Below are positions 16,348 through 25,267 of a DNA stretch of 38,755 nucleotides, in pieces; positions within the stretch are counted from its first letter, which is position 1; each line of letters opens with the position of its first letter. This DNA is from an uncultured Clostridia bacterium. Its GTDB lineage: Bacteria; Bacillota; Clostridia; TANB77; CAG-508. Both the position numbers and the translations under genes were made by a program. A model generated the notes under the pieces. That model was not told the DNA's origin. It worked only from the letters and a program-made list of their open reading frames with translations, and ran no database searches. The stretch is taken from assembly GCA_944387495.1 (NCBI GenBank), contig CALXFD010000020.1, positions 1 to 38,755 on the forward strand, in the 5' to 3' direction.

Positions 16348-16370
16348 ATTCAAATAGCGGAGGTATAACA

Positions 16371-17786
16371 ATGGATACAACAAATAAAGTTAAAGAACAA
16401 GAAAAATTTATAGAAAAAATACAAGAAATAAACCAAAATAAACAGTTAAAATATAACATCCTAACAATGGGATGCCAATTAAATGAAAATGACTCAGAAA
16501 AATTATGCGGAATGCTCGAAAAAATGGGTTACACAAAAACTGAAAACCCAAAAGAAGCAGATTTATGTTTGTTTAATACATGTTGTGTAAGAGAAAATGC
16601 AGAGGACAAACTATTTGGAAAATTAGGAGAATTAAAAAGAGTAAAAGAACAAAGAGGAGCAATAATAGCAATAGGTGGATGTATGATGCAAGAAAAGCAT
16701 ATTACAGATAAAATAAAGGAATCATATCCATTTGTTGATGTAATATTTGGAACACATACTTTATACAGATTTCCAGAAGATTTATACAAAGCATTAGTAG
16801 AAAAGAAAAAACAAGAAGATATATTAGATATAGATGGAGAAATTTTTGAAAATCTACCAATAAAAAGAGATAGTAATATAAAAGCATCTGTAACAATAAT
16901 GAATGGATGCAATAATTTTTGTACATATTGTATAGTTCCTTATGTTAGAGGAAGAGAAAGAAGTAGAGAACCAAGAGCAATAATAGAAGAAGTAAAAGAA
17001 CTTGCAAGTGGAGGTTACAAAGAAATAACTTTATTAGGACAAAATGTAAATTCATATTTAAGAGTAGAAAAAGAAAAAAATATAGAATTTGAGCAATATG
17101 AAGGAGTAAACTCATTTGCAACACTATTAAGAGCTATAAATAAAATTAATGGAATAGAAAGAATAAGATTTGTATCACCACATCCAAAAGATTTTACAGA
17201 TGACGTTATAGAAGCAATTGCAGATTGTGATAAAGTATGTAAATTAATACATTTGCCACTTCAATCTGGAAATACAAAAGTATTAAAAGAAATGAATAGA
17301 AGATATACAAAAGAACAATATTTGAACTTAGTAGAAAAAATGAAAAACAAAATACCAAATTTAACATTATCAACAGATATTATCGTAGGTTTCCCAGGAG
17401 AAACAGACGAAGAATTTGAAGATACATTAGATGTAGTAAATAAAGTAAAATTTGAACAAGTATATATGTTTATCTATTCAAGAAGAGTAGGAACACCAGG
17501 AGATAAAATGAAAGAGCAAATTCCAGAAGAGATAAAACATAAAAGATTTGACAAATTAAAAGCATTAGTAGAAAGCCAAATAGAAGAAAATAATCAAAAA
17601 TATGTAGGTACAATTCAAAAAGTATTAGTAGAAGGAAAAAGCAAAAATAATGAGAATATGCTTACAGGTAGAACAGATAGTAATAAAGTAGTTATATTTG
17701 AAGGGGATACAAGCTTAATCAATAAAATAATAGATTTAAAGATTATTTCAGAACATATGTGGTATTTAAAGGGAAAATATGAATAA
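16371..17786 (+). CDS. miaB: tRNA-2-methylthio-N6-dimethylallyladenosine synthase
   Basis: A 471-residue radical SAM methylthiotransferase that adds a methylthio group to i6A37 of tRNAs. Its N-terminal domain begins near residue 27 (YNILTMGCQLNENDSEKL) and carries the auxiliary-cluster cysteines in MGCQ, NTCCVREN and GGCMMQ. The radical SAM motif CNNFCTYC is at about 180-187, followed by VPYVRGRERSR. A C-terminal TRAM domain begins near 405. The NTCCVREN signature fits MiaB better than MtaB or RimO. GGAGG is 8 bases before the ATG. It leads a likely operon with mutS, 47 bases on. Confidence 0.93.
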   Translation: MDTTNKVKEQEKFIEKIQEINQNKQLKYNILTMGCQLNENDSEKLCGMLEKMGYTKTENPKEADLCLFNTCCVRENAEDKLFGKLGELKRVKEQRGAIIAIGGCMMQEKHITDKIKESYPFVDVIFGTHTLYRFPEDLYKALVEKKKQEDILDIDGEIFENLPIKRDSNIKASVTIMNGCNNFCTYCIVPYVRGRERSREPRAIIEEVKELASGGYKEITLLGQNVNSYLRVEKEKNIEFEQYEGVNSFATLLRAINKINGIERIRFVSPHPKDFTDDVIEAIADCDKVCKLIHLPLQSGNTKVLKEMNRRYTKEQYLNLVEKMKNKIPNLTLSTDIIVGFPGETDEEFEDTLDVVNKVKFEQVYMFIYSRRVGTPGDKMKEQIPEEIKHKRFDKLKALVESQIEENNQKYVGTIQKVLVEGKSKNNENMLTGRTDSNKVVIFEGDTSLINKIIDLKIISEHMWYLKGKYE

Positions 17787-17833
17787 ATAAACACATATGC
17801 AAATAAATAAAAACACAAGACAGGAGGCAAACT

Positions 17834-20455
17834 ATGGCAGAAAAACAGCAATTTTCACCAATGATGCAAAGGTATCTTGAAACAAAAGAGCAATACAAAG
17901 ATTGTATATTATTTTACAGATTAGGAGATTTCTATGAAATGTTCTTTGATGATGCAATAACAGCAGCACGAGAACTAGAAATAACTTTAACAGGGAAAGA
18001 TTGTGGACAAGAAGAAAGAGCCCCAATGGCAGGAGTGCCACACCATGCAGCTGAAATGTATATTTCAAAATTAATTGCAAAAGGTTATAAAGTTGCAATT
18101 TGTGAACAACTAGAAGACCCAAAAAATGCAAAAGGTATTGTAAAAAGAGGTGTTATTAGAGTTGTTACGCCAGGTACTATTGTAGAGAGTAATATGCTAG
18201 AAGAAAGAAAAAATAATTTTATTATGGCAATTTATAAATCTGGCATATATTTTGGAATTAGTGTTTGTGACATTTCAACTGGTGAATTTTATGCAGCTGA
18301 AATTAGAGATAATAATAATTTTCCACAATTATTAGATGAACTTGCACGATATTCTCCATCTGAACTTGTAATAAATTCTAATTTAGCAGATTGCCAAGAA
18401 GAAATGAGTAAAATTAAAGAAAGATTTTCTTGCTATATTACAAGATTTCAAGATAAATTTTTTGAAAATAAAACAGATATTATAAAATTAAGATTTAACC
18501 TTATAGATACTAATCAAAAAAATATCGAAAATATACAAGAAAAAACATTAGCAGTTCCAGCAATTAATGCATTAATTGAATATATTGAGCAAACTCAAAT
18601 GACAAGCTTAGACCATATAAATAAAATTACAATTTATCAAATTTCTAAATATATGTCATTAGATATTAATGCAAGAAGAAACCTAGAAATTACAGAGAAA
18701 ATGAGAGATAAATCTAAAAAAGGAACACTTTTATGGGTTTTAGATAAAACATCAACTTCAATGGGAGGTAGACATCTAAGAAGATGGTTAAATGATCCAT
18801 TAATTGATACAATGGAAATAAATAAAAGATTAAATGCAGTTAAAGAATTAAAAGAAGATGTAATTTTAAGAGGAGATGTTATTGAAAACCTAAAAAAAGT
18901 GTATGATATAGAAAGACTGGCTGGTAAAATGGCATATGGTAATGCTAATGCAAGAGATATGATTACATTAAAAAATTCTCTTATAAAATTACCAGAAGTA
19001 AAAAATATATTACAAGATTGTAAATCAGCTCTGTTAAAAGAATTATATGAAAACTTAGATGAATTACAAGATATATACGAATTAATTGAAAAATCAATAG
19101 TTGATGACCCACCAATGACTGTTAAAGATGGTGGAATAATAAAATTAGGATTTGATGAAGAAATAGATAGACTAAAAACAGCTACAACAGAAGGAAAAAA
19201 TTGGATTATTAAATTAGAAGCAGAAGAAAGAGAAAAAACTGGAATAAAGAATTTAAAAGTTGGATTTAATAAAGTATTTGGATATTTTATAGAAGTAACA
19301 AAATCAAATTTAGCACAAGTTCCAGATAGATATATAAGAAAGCAAACATTAACAAATGCAGAAAGATATATAACAGAAGAACTAAAAAATTTAGAAAATC
19401 AAATATTAGGAGCAGAAGAAAAAGTTGTAAATTTAGAGTATAATGCATTTACAATGGTTAGAGAAGAAATAGCAAAAAATATAATCAGGTTACAAAAAAC
19501 AGCAAATGTTGTATCTACATTAGATGTATTAGCATCTTTTGCTCAAGTTGCAGAAGATATGAATTATTGTATGCCAATTGTAGATAATTCTGGAACAATA
19601 GATATAAAAGCAGGTAGACACCCGGTTATAGAAAAAATGCTTGGAATGGGAAGTTTTGTTGATAATGATACATATTTAGATGAAGATGAAAATAGATTAT
19701 CAATAATTACAGGTCCTAACATGGCTGGTAAATCTACATATATGAGACAAGTAGCTTTAATTACCCTTATGGCACAAGTAGGAAGTTTTGTACCAGCACA
19801 AGAAGCAAGAATAGGAGTAGTTGATAAAATATTTACAAGAGTTGGAGCATCAGATGATTTAAGTATGGGACAAAGTACTTTTATGGTTGAAATGATGGAA
19901 GTTGCAACAATATTGAAAGAAGCAACAAAAAATAGTCTAGTAATATTAGATGAAATAGGTAGAGGAACATCAACATATGATGGACTTTCAATAGCATGGG
20001 CAGTAGCAGAATATATAGCAAATAAAGAAAAATGTGGAGCAAAAACACTATTTGCAACACATTACCATGAATTAACAGAGTTAGAAGAAAAAATTGAAGG
20101 TGTAAAAAATTATTCAATAGCCGTTAAAGAAAAAGGCGAAGATATAATCTTTTTAAGAAAAATAGTGAGGGGAGGTACAGACGAAAGCTATGGAATTCAT
20201 GTTGCAAGATTAGCAGGAGTTCCAAAAACTGTAACAGAAGAAGCAAATAAGATACTAAAATCCTTAGAAAGAAAAAATATATTAACAGGGAAGAAAGAAG
20301 AAAAGAAAGATAAGAAACAAGTAGAAGGACAATTTGACATGTATAATTATAAATTAGCAGAAATTGCCCATGAGATAGATAAAATTAACCTAAATGAACT
20401 TACACCTATTGATGCATTAAATACATTGGTTAAAATGAAAGAAAAAATGAAATAA
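17834..20455 (+). CDS. mutS: DNA mismatch repair protein MutS
   Basis: An 873-residue MutS1 that recognises base mismatches. Domain I contains the mismatch-contacting Phe-x-Glu in RLGDFYEMFFDDA (about residue 35). The clamp and lever domains span about 270-590. The ATPase has Walker A GPNMAGKST (about 627), a signature region DDLSMGQSTFMVEM, Walker B VILDEIGRGTSTYDG (about 703) and the ATHYHEL switch. A C-terminal helical dimer region ends the protein. AGGAGG is 7 bases upstream. mutL, often next to mutS, is not in this window; instead a small charged protein follows after 18 bases. Confidence 0.96.
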   Translation: MAEKQQFSPMMQRYLETKEQYKDCILFYRLGDFYEMFFDDAITAARELEITLTGKDCGQEERAPMAGVPHHAAEMYISKLIAKGYKVAICEQLEDPKNAKGIVKRGVIRVVTPGTIVESNMLEERKNNFIMAIYKSGIYFGISVCDISTGEFYAAEIRDNNNFPQLLDELARYSPSELVINSNLADCQEEMSKIKERFSCYITRFQDKFFENKTDIIKLRFNLIDTNQKNIENIQEKTLAVPAINALIEYIEQTQMTSLDHINKITIYQISKYMSLDINARRNLEITEKMRDKSKKGTLLWVLDKTSTSMGGRHLRRWLNDPLIDTMEINKRLNAVKELKEDVILRGDVIENLKKVYDIERLAGKMAYGNANARDMITLKNSLIKLPEVKNILQDCKSALLKELYENLDELQDIYELIEKSIVDDPPMTVKDGGIIKLGFDEEIDRLKTATTEGKNWIIKLEAEEREKTGIKNLKVGFNKVFGYFIEVTKSNLAQVPDRYIRKQTLTNAERYITEELKNLENQILGAEEKVVNLEYNAFTMVREEIAKNIIRLQKTANVVSTLDVLASFAQVAEDMNYCMPIVDNSGTIDIKAGRHPVIEKMLGMGSFVDNDTYLDEDENRLSIITGPNMAGKSTYMRQVALITLMAQVGSFVPAQEARIGVVDKIFTRVGASDDLSMGQSTFMVEMMEVATILKEATKNSLVILDEIGRGTSTYDGLSIAWAVAEYIANKEKCGAKTLFATHYHELTELEEKIEGVKNYSIAVKEKGEDIIFLRKIVRGGTDESYGIHVARLAGVPKTVTEEANKILKSLERKNILTGKKEEKKDKKQVEGQFDMYNYKLAEIAHEIDKINLNELTPIDALNTLVKMKEKMK

Positions 20456-20473
20456 AAAAAGGATGGTTGAATT

Positions 20474-20920
20474 ATGAAAAAGGAAAATTTATTTAAAAGA
20501 ATGCTTAAAATTGAAGGAAAAAAAGAAAGTGAAGTAGATATATTAACTAGACTATATGGAGAAACATATGTTAAAGAAATGCAAGAAAAAGAAATAGCAA
20601 GACAAATTACAAAAAGAGATAAAAAAGATAAGAAAAAAGGAATAGTACCACAAGTAGAAGTAAGTTCACATAGAGAATATAGTTATGTTAGAATAATGCC
20701 TGAAAATGGAATAATAAATCAAGAAGGAATAACAGAAGAACAATATAATGACCCATCAGTTATAGGTTATAAAGCAAAATTAATGAAATCTGCATATACT
20801 TTACCAAATGGTGAACCACGTTTTATAAAAGTAGAACATCGTGGAGAATATACAAAAGAAGAACAAGAAGAATTAAGAAAAATAGAACAAAAAAGAAAAT
20901 TGGAAGATAAAGAAAGATAA
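20474..20920 (+). CDS. Charged protein of unknown function downstream of mutS
   Basis: A 148-residue protein not recognised as a known family. It is rich in Lys and Glu with no membrane segment. The first 60 residues are predicted helical (MLKIEGKKESEVDILTRLYG, then a Lys-rich stretch), the middle is more ordered (YSYVRIMPENGIINQEG and a second part with DPSVIGYKAKLMKSAYTLP), and the tail is a charged helix (EEQEELRKIEQKRKLEDKER). It starts 18 bases after mutS with GGATGG as ribosome site, and a terminator follows. Co-transcription with mutS suggests, but does not show, a role linked to repair. Confidence 0.65.
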   Translation: MKKENLFKRMLKIEGKKESEVDILTRLYGETYVKEMQEKEIARQITKRDKKDKKKGIVPQVEVSSHREYSYVRIMPENGIINQEGITEEQYNDPSVIGYKAKLMKSAYTLPNGEPRFIKVEHRGEYTKEEQEELRKIEQKRKLEDKER

Positions 20921-20957
20921 ACGAAAATATAAAATATTGAAATAAAATATAAAAAAT

Positions 20958-20995
20958 AAAAGAACTAACTTTTTTAGCTAGTTCTTTTATTTTTG
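20958..20995 (+). terminator. Terminator of the miaB-mutS operon
   Basis: AAAAGAACTA pairs with TAGTTCTTTT, followed by ATTTTT. The convergent 51-residue gene ends at 20999, immediately beyond it. Confidence 0.85.
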
Positions 20996-20998
20996 TGT

Positions 20999-21154
20999 TT
21001 AGTCAAGTAATAGTACGGCAACGCCAACTATTTCAACTAAGAGTGCAGCATATGGGTGATTCTCCCGCATTATGCCTTTTCGTGTAGTTACTAACTTAAA
21101 TGCAATAAAAGAAGCAACTACAAAAAATAAAACTCTAATAATGATTTCCTGCAT
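20999..21154 (-). CDS. 51-residue membrane protein
   Basis: Minus-strand ATG at 21154, 10 bases after AAGGAG (a GTG two codons earlier is closer to that site). The product begins MQEIIIRVLFFVVASFIAFK, has a basic loop (TTRKGIMRENHPYA), then a second hydrophobic stretch (ALLVEIVGVAVLLLD), giving two short membrane helices. No family is recognised. An operator-like dyad lies 44 bases upstream (21198-21217) that is repeated at another minus-strand gene near 25.2 kb. Codon use is less AT-biased than its neighbours (GGC, GCC, CGG), a possible sign of transfer. Confidence 0.6.
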   Translation of the reverse strand: MQEIIIRVLFFVVASFIAFKLVTTRKGIMRENHPYAALLVEIVGVAVLLLD

Positions 21155-21197
21155 TTGCACTTTTCTCCTTTCTAATTACTGGTCATTTATATATGAA

Positions 21198-21217
21198 CTG
21201 TTCACTAATTAGAACAG
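21198..21217. promoter_or_regulatory. Operator-like dyad, copy 1
   Basis: CTGTTC, 8 bases, GAACAG. The same dyad with a similar spacer recurs at 25268-25287. It lies upstream of the 51-residue gene, with a TATAAA-like -10 just downstream on the minus strand. The remainder of the gap up to asnB (21218-21432) is AT-rich with no clear gene, T-box or riboswitch. Confidence 0.5.
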
Positions 21218-21432
21218 GGATAAAAAATTATATATATTTTAGCATGCTTTTTAAGTAATATCAATAGTTTTATGGATTTTAGAGATAAAATTACATAGAA
21301 AATTTTAGAACGATATCAAGTAAACCCATAATTAATATAAAAATGAAAATAAATATTTACTAAATATGAGAATTTATATTAAGAACTTGCATATTATAAA
21401 TAGAAATATATTTTAAAAATTGGAGGAAAAAT

Positions 21433-23280
21433 ATGTGTGGATTTACGGGATATGTAAATGTATTAGAAAAACTTGAACAAAATAAAAATGTATTAGAACA
21501 AATGAATAATACCTTAAAGAAGAGAGGACCAGATGAAGATGGATACTATATATCAGAAAATGCATGTTTAGCACATAAAAGACTAATAGTAATTGATCCA
21601 GAAGGTGGAAAGCAACCAATGATAGAACATTATTCATATGGCGATTATGTAATATGCTATAATGGACAAATATATAATACAAAAGAATTAAGGAAAACAT
21701 TAGAAGAAAATGGATTTTCATTTAATGGACATTGTGATACAGAAGTTTTATTAAAAAGCTATATATTTTTTGGAAATAGAGTAGTAGAACACTTAAATGG
21801 AATATTTGCATTTGCAATATGGAATAGTAAGAAAAAAGAATTATTTATGGCAAGAGACCATTTTGGAGTAAAACCACTTTTTTATACTATAAATAATAAT
21901 ACTTTAATATTTGCATCAGAAATAAAAGCAATATTAAAATATCCGGGAATTGAAAAAATACTAGACAGCCAAGGAATCTGTGAACTATTCGGAATAGGAC
22001 CAAGTCATACACCAGGTACAACAATATTTAAAAATATCTATGAAATAAAACCAGCACATTTTGCAATATTTAATAAAACAGGGATTCACATAGAAAGATA
22101 TTGGAAACTAAAATCCAAAGAGCATAAAGACAGTTTAGGTAAAACATGTGAAAAAGTAAAATACCTATTAAATGATGCAATAACAAGACAATTAGTATCA
22201 GATGTACCATTATGCACATTTTTATCAGGAGGTTTAGATTCAAGTATAATTACAAAATTTGCAGCAGATTATTACCAAAAAGAAGGATTACCACTATTAG
22301 ATACATATTCAATAGATTATGTAGATAATGACAAAAACTTCGTAAAAAGTGATTTTCAGCCTAATTCAGATAATTATTATATAGATTTAATGAATAAAAA
22401 TCTGCATACAAAACATCACAAAATAGTAATAGACACACCAGAACTTGCATCATATTTAGAAGATGCAATGATTGCAAGAGATATGCCAGGAATGGCAGAT
22501 ATAGATTCATCATTACTATTATTTTGCAAAAATGTAAAAAAGGAAATGACAGTATCATTAACAGGAGAATGTGCAGATGAAATATTTGGAGGATATCCAT
22601 GGTTTTTCAGAGAAGACGCATTAAATAGTGGCACATTTCCATGGTCAATTGCAATAGAAGAAAGGCAAAAATTATTAAACAAAACATTATCAGAAAAAGT
22701 AAATTTAAAAGAATATATAGATTATAGATATCAAGAAAGTTTAGATGAAGTGGAAATCCTAGACACAGATACAGAAGAAACAGCACAAAAAAGAAAAATA
22801 TCTTATTTAACATTAAACTGGTTTATGCAAACATTATTGGACCGTTCAGATAGAATGGCAATGTATAATGGATTTGAACTAAGAGTTCCATTTTGTGATT
22901 ATAGATTAGCCCAATATGTTTGGAATATACCATGGGAAATGAAAGCTTTAAAAGGAAGGGAAAAGGGGTTACTTAGATATATTTGTAAAGACTTTTTACC
23001 TAGTGAAATTGTAGATAGAAAAAAATCACCTTATCCTAAAACACATAATCCAACATATCTAAAAAAAGTAAAAAATATGTTAAGCGAGATTATGGAAGAT
23101 AAAAATGCACCTATAAATGATGTACTAAATAGGGAATATATATTAGAAATATTAGAAACAGAAGGAAAAGCTTTTACTAGACCATGGTTTGGGCAATTAA
23201 TGACTGGACCACAGCTTATGGCTTATTTGTGCCAAGTAAATATGTGGCTTGAAAAGTATCAGCCTAAGATTGAGTTATAA
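21433..23280 (+). CDS. asnB: Asparagine synthase (glutamine-hydrolysing)
   Basis: A 615-residue enzyme making asparagine from aspartate, ATP and glutamine. The N-terminal glutaminase starts with the nucleophile Cys2 (MCGFTGYV) and has KRGPDEDG and the ammonia-channel-side CYNGQIYN. The synthetase domain has the ATP-binding SGGLDSS (about residue 266) and the later SLTGECADEIFGGYPWFF. GGAGG is 8 bases before the ATG. It is a single-gene unit with a GC-rich terminator. Some AsnB relatives amidate other substrates, such as peptidoglycan, so the exact acceptor is inferred from the overall match. Confidence 0.93.
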   Translation: MCGFTGYVNVLEKLEQNKNVLEQMNNTLKKRGPDEDGYYISENACLAHKRLIVIDPEGGKQPMIEHYSYGDYVICYNGQIYNTKELRKTLEENGFSFNGHCDTEVLLKSYIFFGNRVVEHLNGIFAFAIWNSKKKELFMARDHFGVKPLFYTINNNTLIFASEIKAILKYPGIEKILDSQGICELFGIGPSHTPGTTIFKNIYEIKPAHFAIFNKTGIHIERYWKLKSKEHKDSLGKTCEKVKYLLNDAITRQLVSDVPLCTFLSGGLDSSIITKFAADYYQKEGLPLLDTYSIDYVDNDKNFVKSDFQPNSDNYYIDLMNKNLHTKHHKIVIDTPELASYLEDAMIARDMPGMADIDSSLLLFCKNVKKEMTVSLTGECADEIFGGYPWFFREDALNSGTFPWSIAIEERQKLLNKTLSEKVNLKEYIDYRYQESLDEVEILDTDTEETAQKRKISYLTLNWFMQTLLDRSDRMAMYNGFELRVPFCDYRLAQYVWNIPWEMKALKGREKGLLRYICKDFLPSEIVDRKKSPYPKTHNPTYLKKVKNMLSEIMEDKNAPINDVLNREYILEILETEGKAFTRPWFGQLMTGPQLMAYLCQVNMWLEKYQPKIEL

Positions 23281-23289
23281 AATGGTTAT

Positions 23290-23313
23290 GAGGTCGCTAA
23301 TTGCGACCTCTTT
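23290..23313 (+). terminator. asnB terminator; GAGGTYGC palindrome copy 1
   Basis: GAGGTCGC, loop TAATT, GCGACCTC, then TTT. The sequence also belongs to a family of four related palindromes between 23.29 and 24.97 kb. Confidence 0.8.
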
Positions 23314-23336
23314 GTCTGATATTCATAATTTAATAT

Positions 23337-23762
23337 TCATTTTAGGAAATTGCTTATTTTCTCTATATATTCACCATCTTCTATTCTTGAAATTGCAAAA
23401 CATTTTTTACCTAAATCTTTCAAAGAAGCACCCACATGATACAATTCTTTATTATCTATTACGATAAATCTATCATGAAATTTATTGGTATCAATTCCCT
23501 GTTCTGTAAATACATATGGTAATGTTCTTCTGCCTCCATAGTTTTCTTTTTCCAAACTTGAGGTTGCAATTTGCAACCTCAAGTTTTCAGTCTCATTTTC
23601 TGTTAATTGAAAACAAAAATTTTCTGGAAATCTTTCTTTATTCCTTCTTACAGCTAAATTAATATATTTTGTTTCATAATGATATAACATAGCTACATCA
23701 CTATCTAGGATTGCTTGTTTTCTTCTATAAGATTTAAATATAAAATGTTTTAAAGGTCGCAT
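23337..23762 (-). pseudogene. ORF6N-domain protein with a large internal deletion
   Basis: The first about 90 residues are an ORF6N domain, as in phage-type antirepressors (ILDSDVAMLYHYETKYINLA, RFPENFCFQLTENE, GGRRTLPYVFTEQGI). Straight after FTEQGI comes the C-terminal segment of longer ORF6N proteins (FHDRFIVIDNKELYHVGASL, then KDLGKKCFAISRIEDGEY). The connecting region present in full-length relatives, including the LSAVLKS helix and a long linker, is absent, so this looks like an in-frame deletion. The N-terminus is also irregular: NLIEE, expected before this domain, is readable in another frame. The beginning lacks a normal ribosome site. Probably not functional. Confidence 0.7.
23554..23586. 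repeat. Perfect 33-bp palindrome inside the ORF6N gene; GAGGTYGC family copy 2
   Basis: Two 16-bp perfect arms (left arm AAACTTGAGGTTGCAA) around a single T. It encodes LRLQIATSS, which aligns with the conserved end of the ORF6N domain. With a one-base spacer it resembles a protein-binding dyad more than a terminator. Confidence 0.75.
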
Positions 23763-23774
23763 ATTGCAACCTTT
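23752..23774 (+). repeat. GAGGTYGC palindrome copy 3
   Basis: AAAGGTCGC, loop ATATT, GCAACCTTT with one mismatch, followed by ATTTTTT on the plus strand. It overlaps the apparent start of the ORF6N gene. Confidence 0.6.
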
Positions 23775-23843
23775 ATTTTTTCAATTACTAGTTTGTTAAA
23801 TTTCTTTTAGGTACCATAAATTTTTCTTTAAATACATGCCTTA

Positions 23844-24707
23844 CTAATTTGCTTCATTTTTAGGCAGTTTATTATTATCAGCAATTTTCTTACTTTCTGA
23901 TTTAACTCTTCTCTCTAATTTCTTTAAATCTTCTGCTGGCTTTAAATTTTCTGGTTTTATGCCTCTTTTATTTAACATATTTCTCACACTTAAGTTATTA
24001 TCTACATGTTCATCAGTTATACTTTTTTCACCATACATATCTTTTTCAGTTACATTGTAATTTGTCATTTCTGTTGCTAGGTTTTTTGCAGCAATAGTTA
24101 GAGTTGGTAAAAAATCCGCAAGAGGTCTATTTTCTTTTATTCCATATTTTGATTTCATTTGCATTGTATTTAGTCCACCAAATAATGCAGAATCCCCTTT
24201 TGAACGTATTCTAGCAAATCCTAAATCATCTACACCTCTTTCATAAATATTTTTAGATAATTGTTTTTCAGATTCTTTTAGTTTTTCTCGTGCTTCTAAT
24301 CGATTCATTAGTTTTATTCTGTCTTCAATTATTTCTTGTTTTCTAGTTTGTACAGCAAAATATGTTTGTGCAAATGCGATTTCTTCTTTTTTAGAATCAC
24401 CATTTTGAGCAATTAAATAACAAGCATATCTTGTTAGCATATAGTCTTTTAATTTTCTTTCAGCTCCTGAGCCTATTTTAACCATTTTCTTAATCTCACG
24501 AAAATGGTTATCAACTTCTATTCCAGCATTTTTACAAGATTGCATTGCCTTTTTTATCGTTTCAAAAAAGTTTTCCCATCTTTTATATCCTAATTGAATC
24601 TGCAAATCTCTTGCATACCAAAATTCTATATTTTCTTTTTCTTCTGTATTGATAATAGAATCAAACTTTTCTTTTAATTCTATTAACTTGGATTTTTCAA
24701 ATTCCAT
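23844..24707 (-). CDS. dinD: DinD-family (BRO-like) DNA damage-inducible protein
   Basis: A 287-residue protein matching DinD/P-domain proteins: FWYARDLQIQLGYKRWENF, then an N-terminal helix pair, KMVKIGSGAERKLKDYMLTR, YACYLIAQNGDSKKEEIAFA and QTYFAVQTRKQE. The C-terminal half has VDDLGFARIRSKGDSALFGG and GIKENRPLADFLPT. In Escherichia coli DinD is SOS-induced and inhibits RecA-driven strand exchange. ATG 24707 is 9 bases after AAGGA; GTG 24716 is also possible. No clear GAAC-N4-GTTC LexA box is seen in its upstream gap. It lies between a deleted ORF6N gene and a small winged-helix-like gene, a typical mobile or phage-derived neighbourhood. Confidence 0.85.
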   Translation of the reverse strand: MEFEKSKLIELKEKFDSIINTEEKENIEFWYARDLQIQLGYKRWENFFETIKKAMQSCKNAGIEVDNHFREIKKMVKIGSGAERKLKDYMLTRYACYLIAQNGDSKKEEIAFAQTYFAVQTRKQEIIEDRIKLMNRLEAREKLKESEKQLSKNIYERGVDDLGFARIRSKGDSALFGGLNTMQMKSKYGIKENRPLADFLPTLTIAAKNLATEMTNYNVTEKDMYGEKSITDEHVDNNLSVRNMLNKRGIKPENLKPAEDLKKLERRVKSESKKIADNNKLPKNEAN

Positions 24708-24939
24708 AATTATCACTTCCTTGCAGAATTTACTTATAATAACATATTTGTATGATTTATTGTTACATTTTTTAGTATCTCTATTACAATTTTTATGATA
24801 TTACTGTATGGTACATTTTAAAACATTTGTTTGCAGATGTCAAGCATTTTTTCAAATATTTATTTTTATTTAAATTATTTAATTTTATGAGAAGTATCTT
24901 TTTCATGACTTCTTGGAAAGTATGAGTCCACAATTTGAA

Positions 24940-24970
24940 CTTAAAAGAGGTTGCAAAAATTGCAACCTCT
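24940..24970 (-). terminator. Terminator of the winged-helix-like gene; GAGGTYGC palindrome copy 4
   Basis: On the minus strand AGAGGTTGCA, loop ATTTT, TGCAACCTCT, then TTTAA. It begins 11 bases after the stop. The rest of the gap to dinD (24708-24939) is AT-rich and holds no gene I can support. Confidence 0.7.
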
Positions 24971-24980
24971 AAAAGTGGAT

Positions 24981-25208
24981 TTAACCATTCCAAACCCAGC
25001 TGCCTTTTCTTGGACTCAGAAGTCCTAAAATAACATATTCTTCTAAAAGGTTTTCGACCTCGTTTAATGTCATTTTAATTCCATACTTTTTTTCTAAGTC
25101 TTCTTTTACTTGTATTGCTGTTACATACTTAGTTTCAGCCAAATAATTATAAATTACTAAATCTCTGTTGTTTTTGATGAAATTACCATCCACTATCATT
25201 TTTGTCAT
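24981..25208 (-). CDS. Small winged-helix-like protein
   Basis: A 75-residue protein from ATG 25208, 7 bases after AAGGAGG; a TTG at 25226 would contain the ribosome site and is unlikely. Not a named family. The segment LVIYNYLAETKYVTAIQVKE, then DLEKKYGIKMTLNEVENLLEE and YVILGLLSPRKGSWVW, has the helix-turn-helix-wing pattern of small DNA-binding domains. The operator-like dyad at 25268-25287 is 60 bases upstream, so self-regulation is possible. A hairpin terminator follows. Confidence 0.6.
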   Translation of the reverse strand: MTKMIVDGNFIKNNRDLVIYNYLAETKYVTAIQVKEDLEKKYGIKMTLNEVENLLEEYVILGLLSPRKGSWVWNG

Positions 25209-25267
25209 AAATTTCCTCCTTGCCAATTGGATTTCTAAAATAAGTTAACGAGTTGCATTTATCTAAG

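Noticed and set aside
24815..24840. Possible LexA box (AAAC-N4-GTTT) upstream of dinD
   Set aside because: It lacks the GAAC/GTTC half-sites, is about 120 bases from the start, and such matches are expected by chance in AT-rich sequence.
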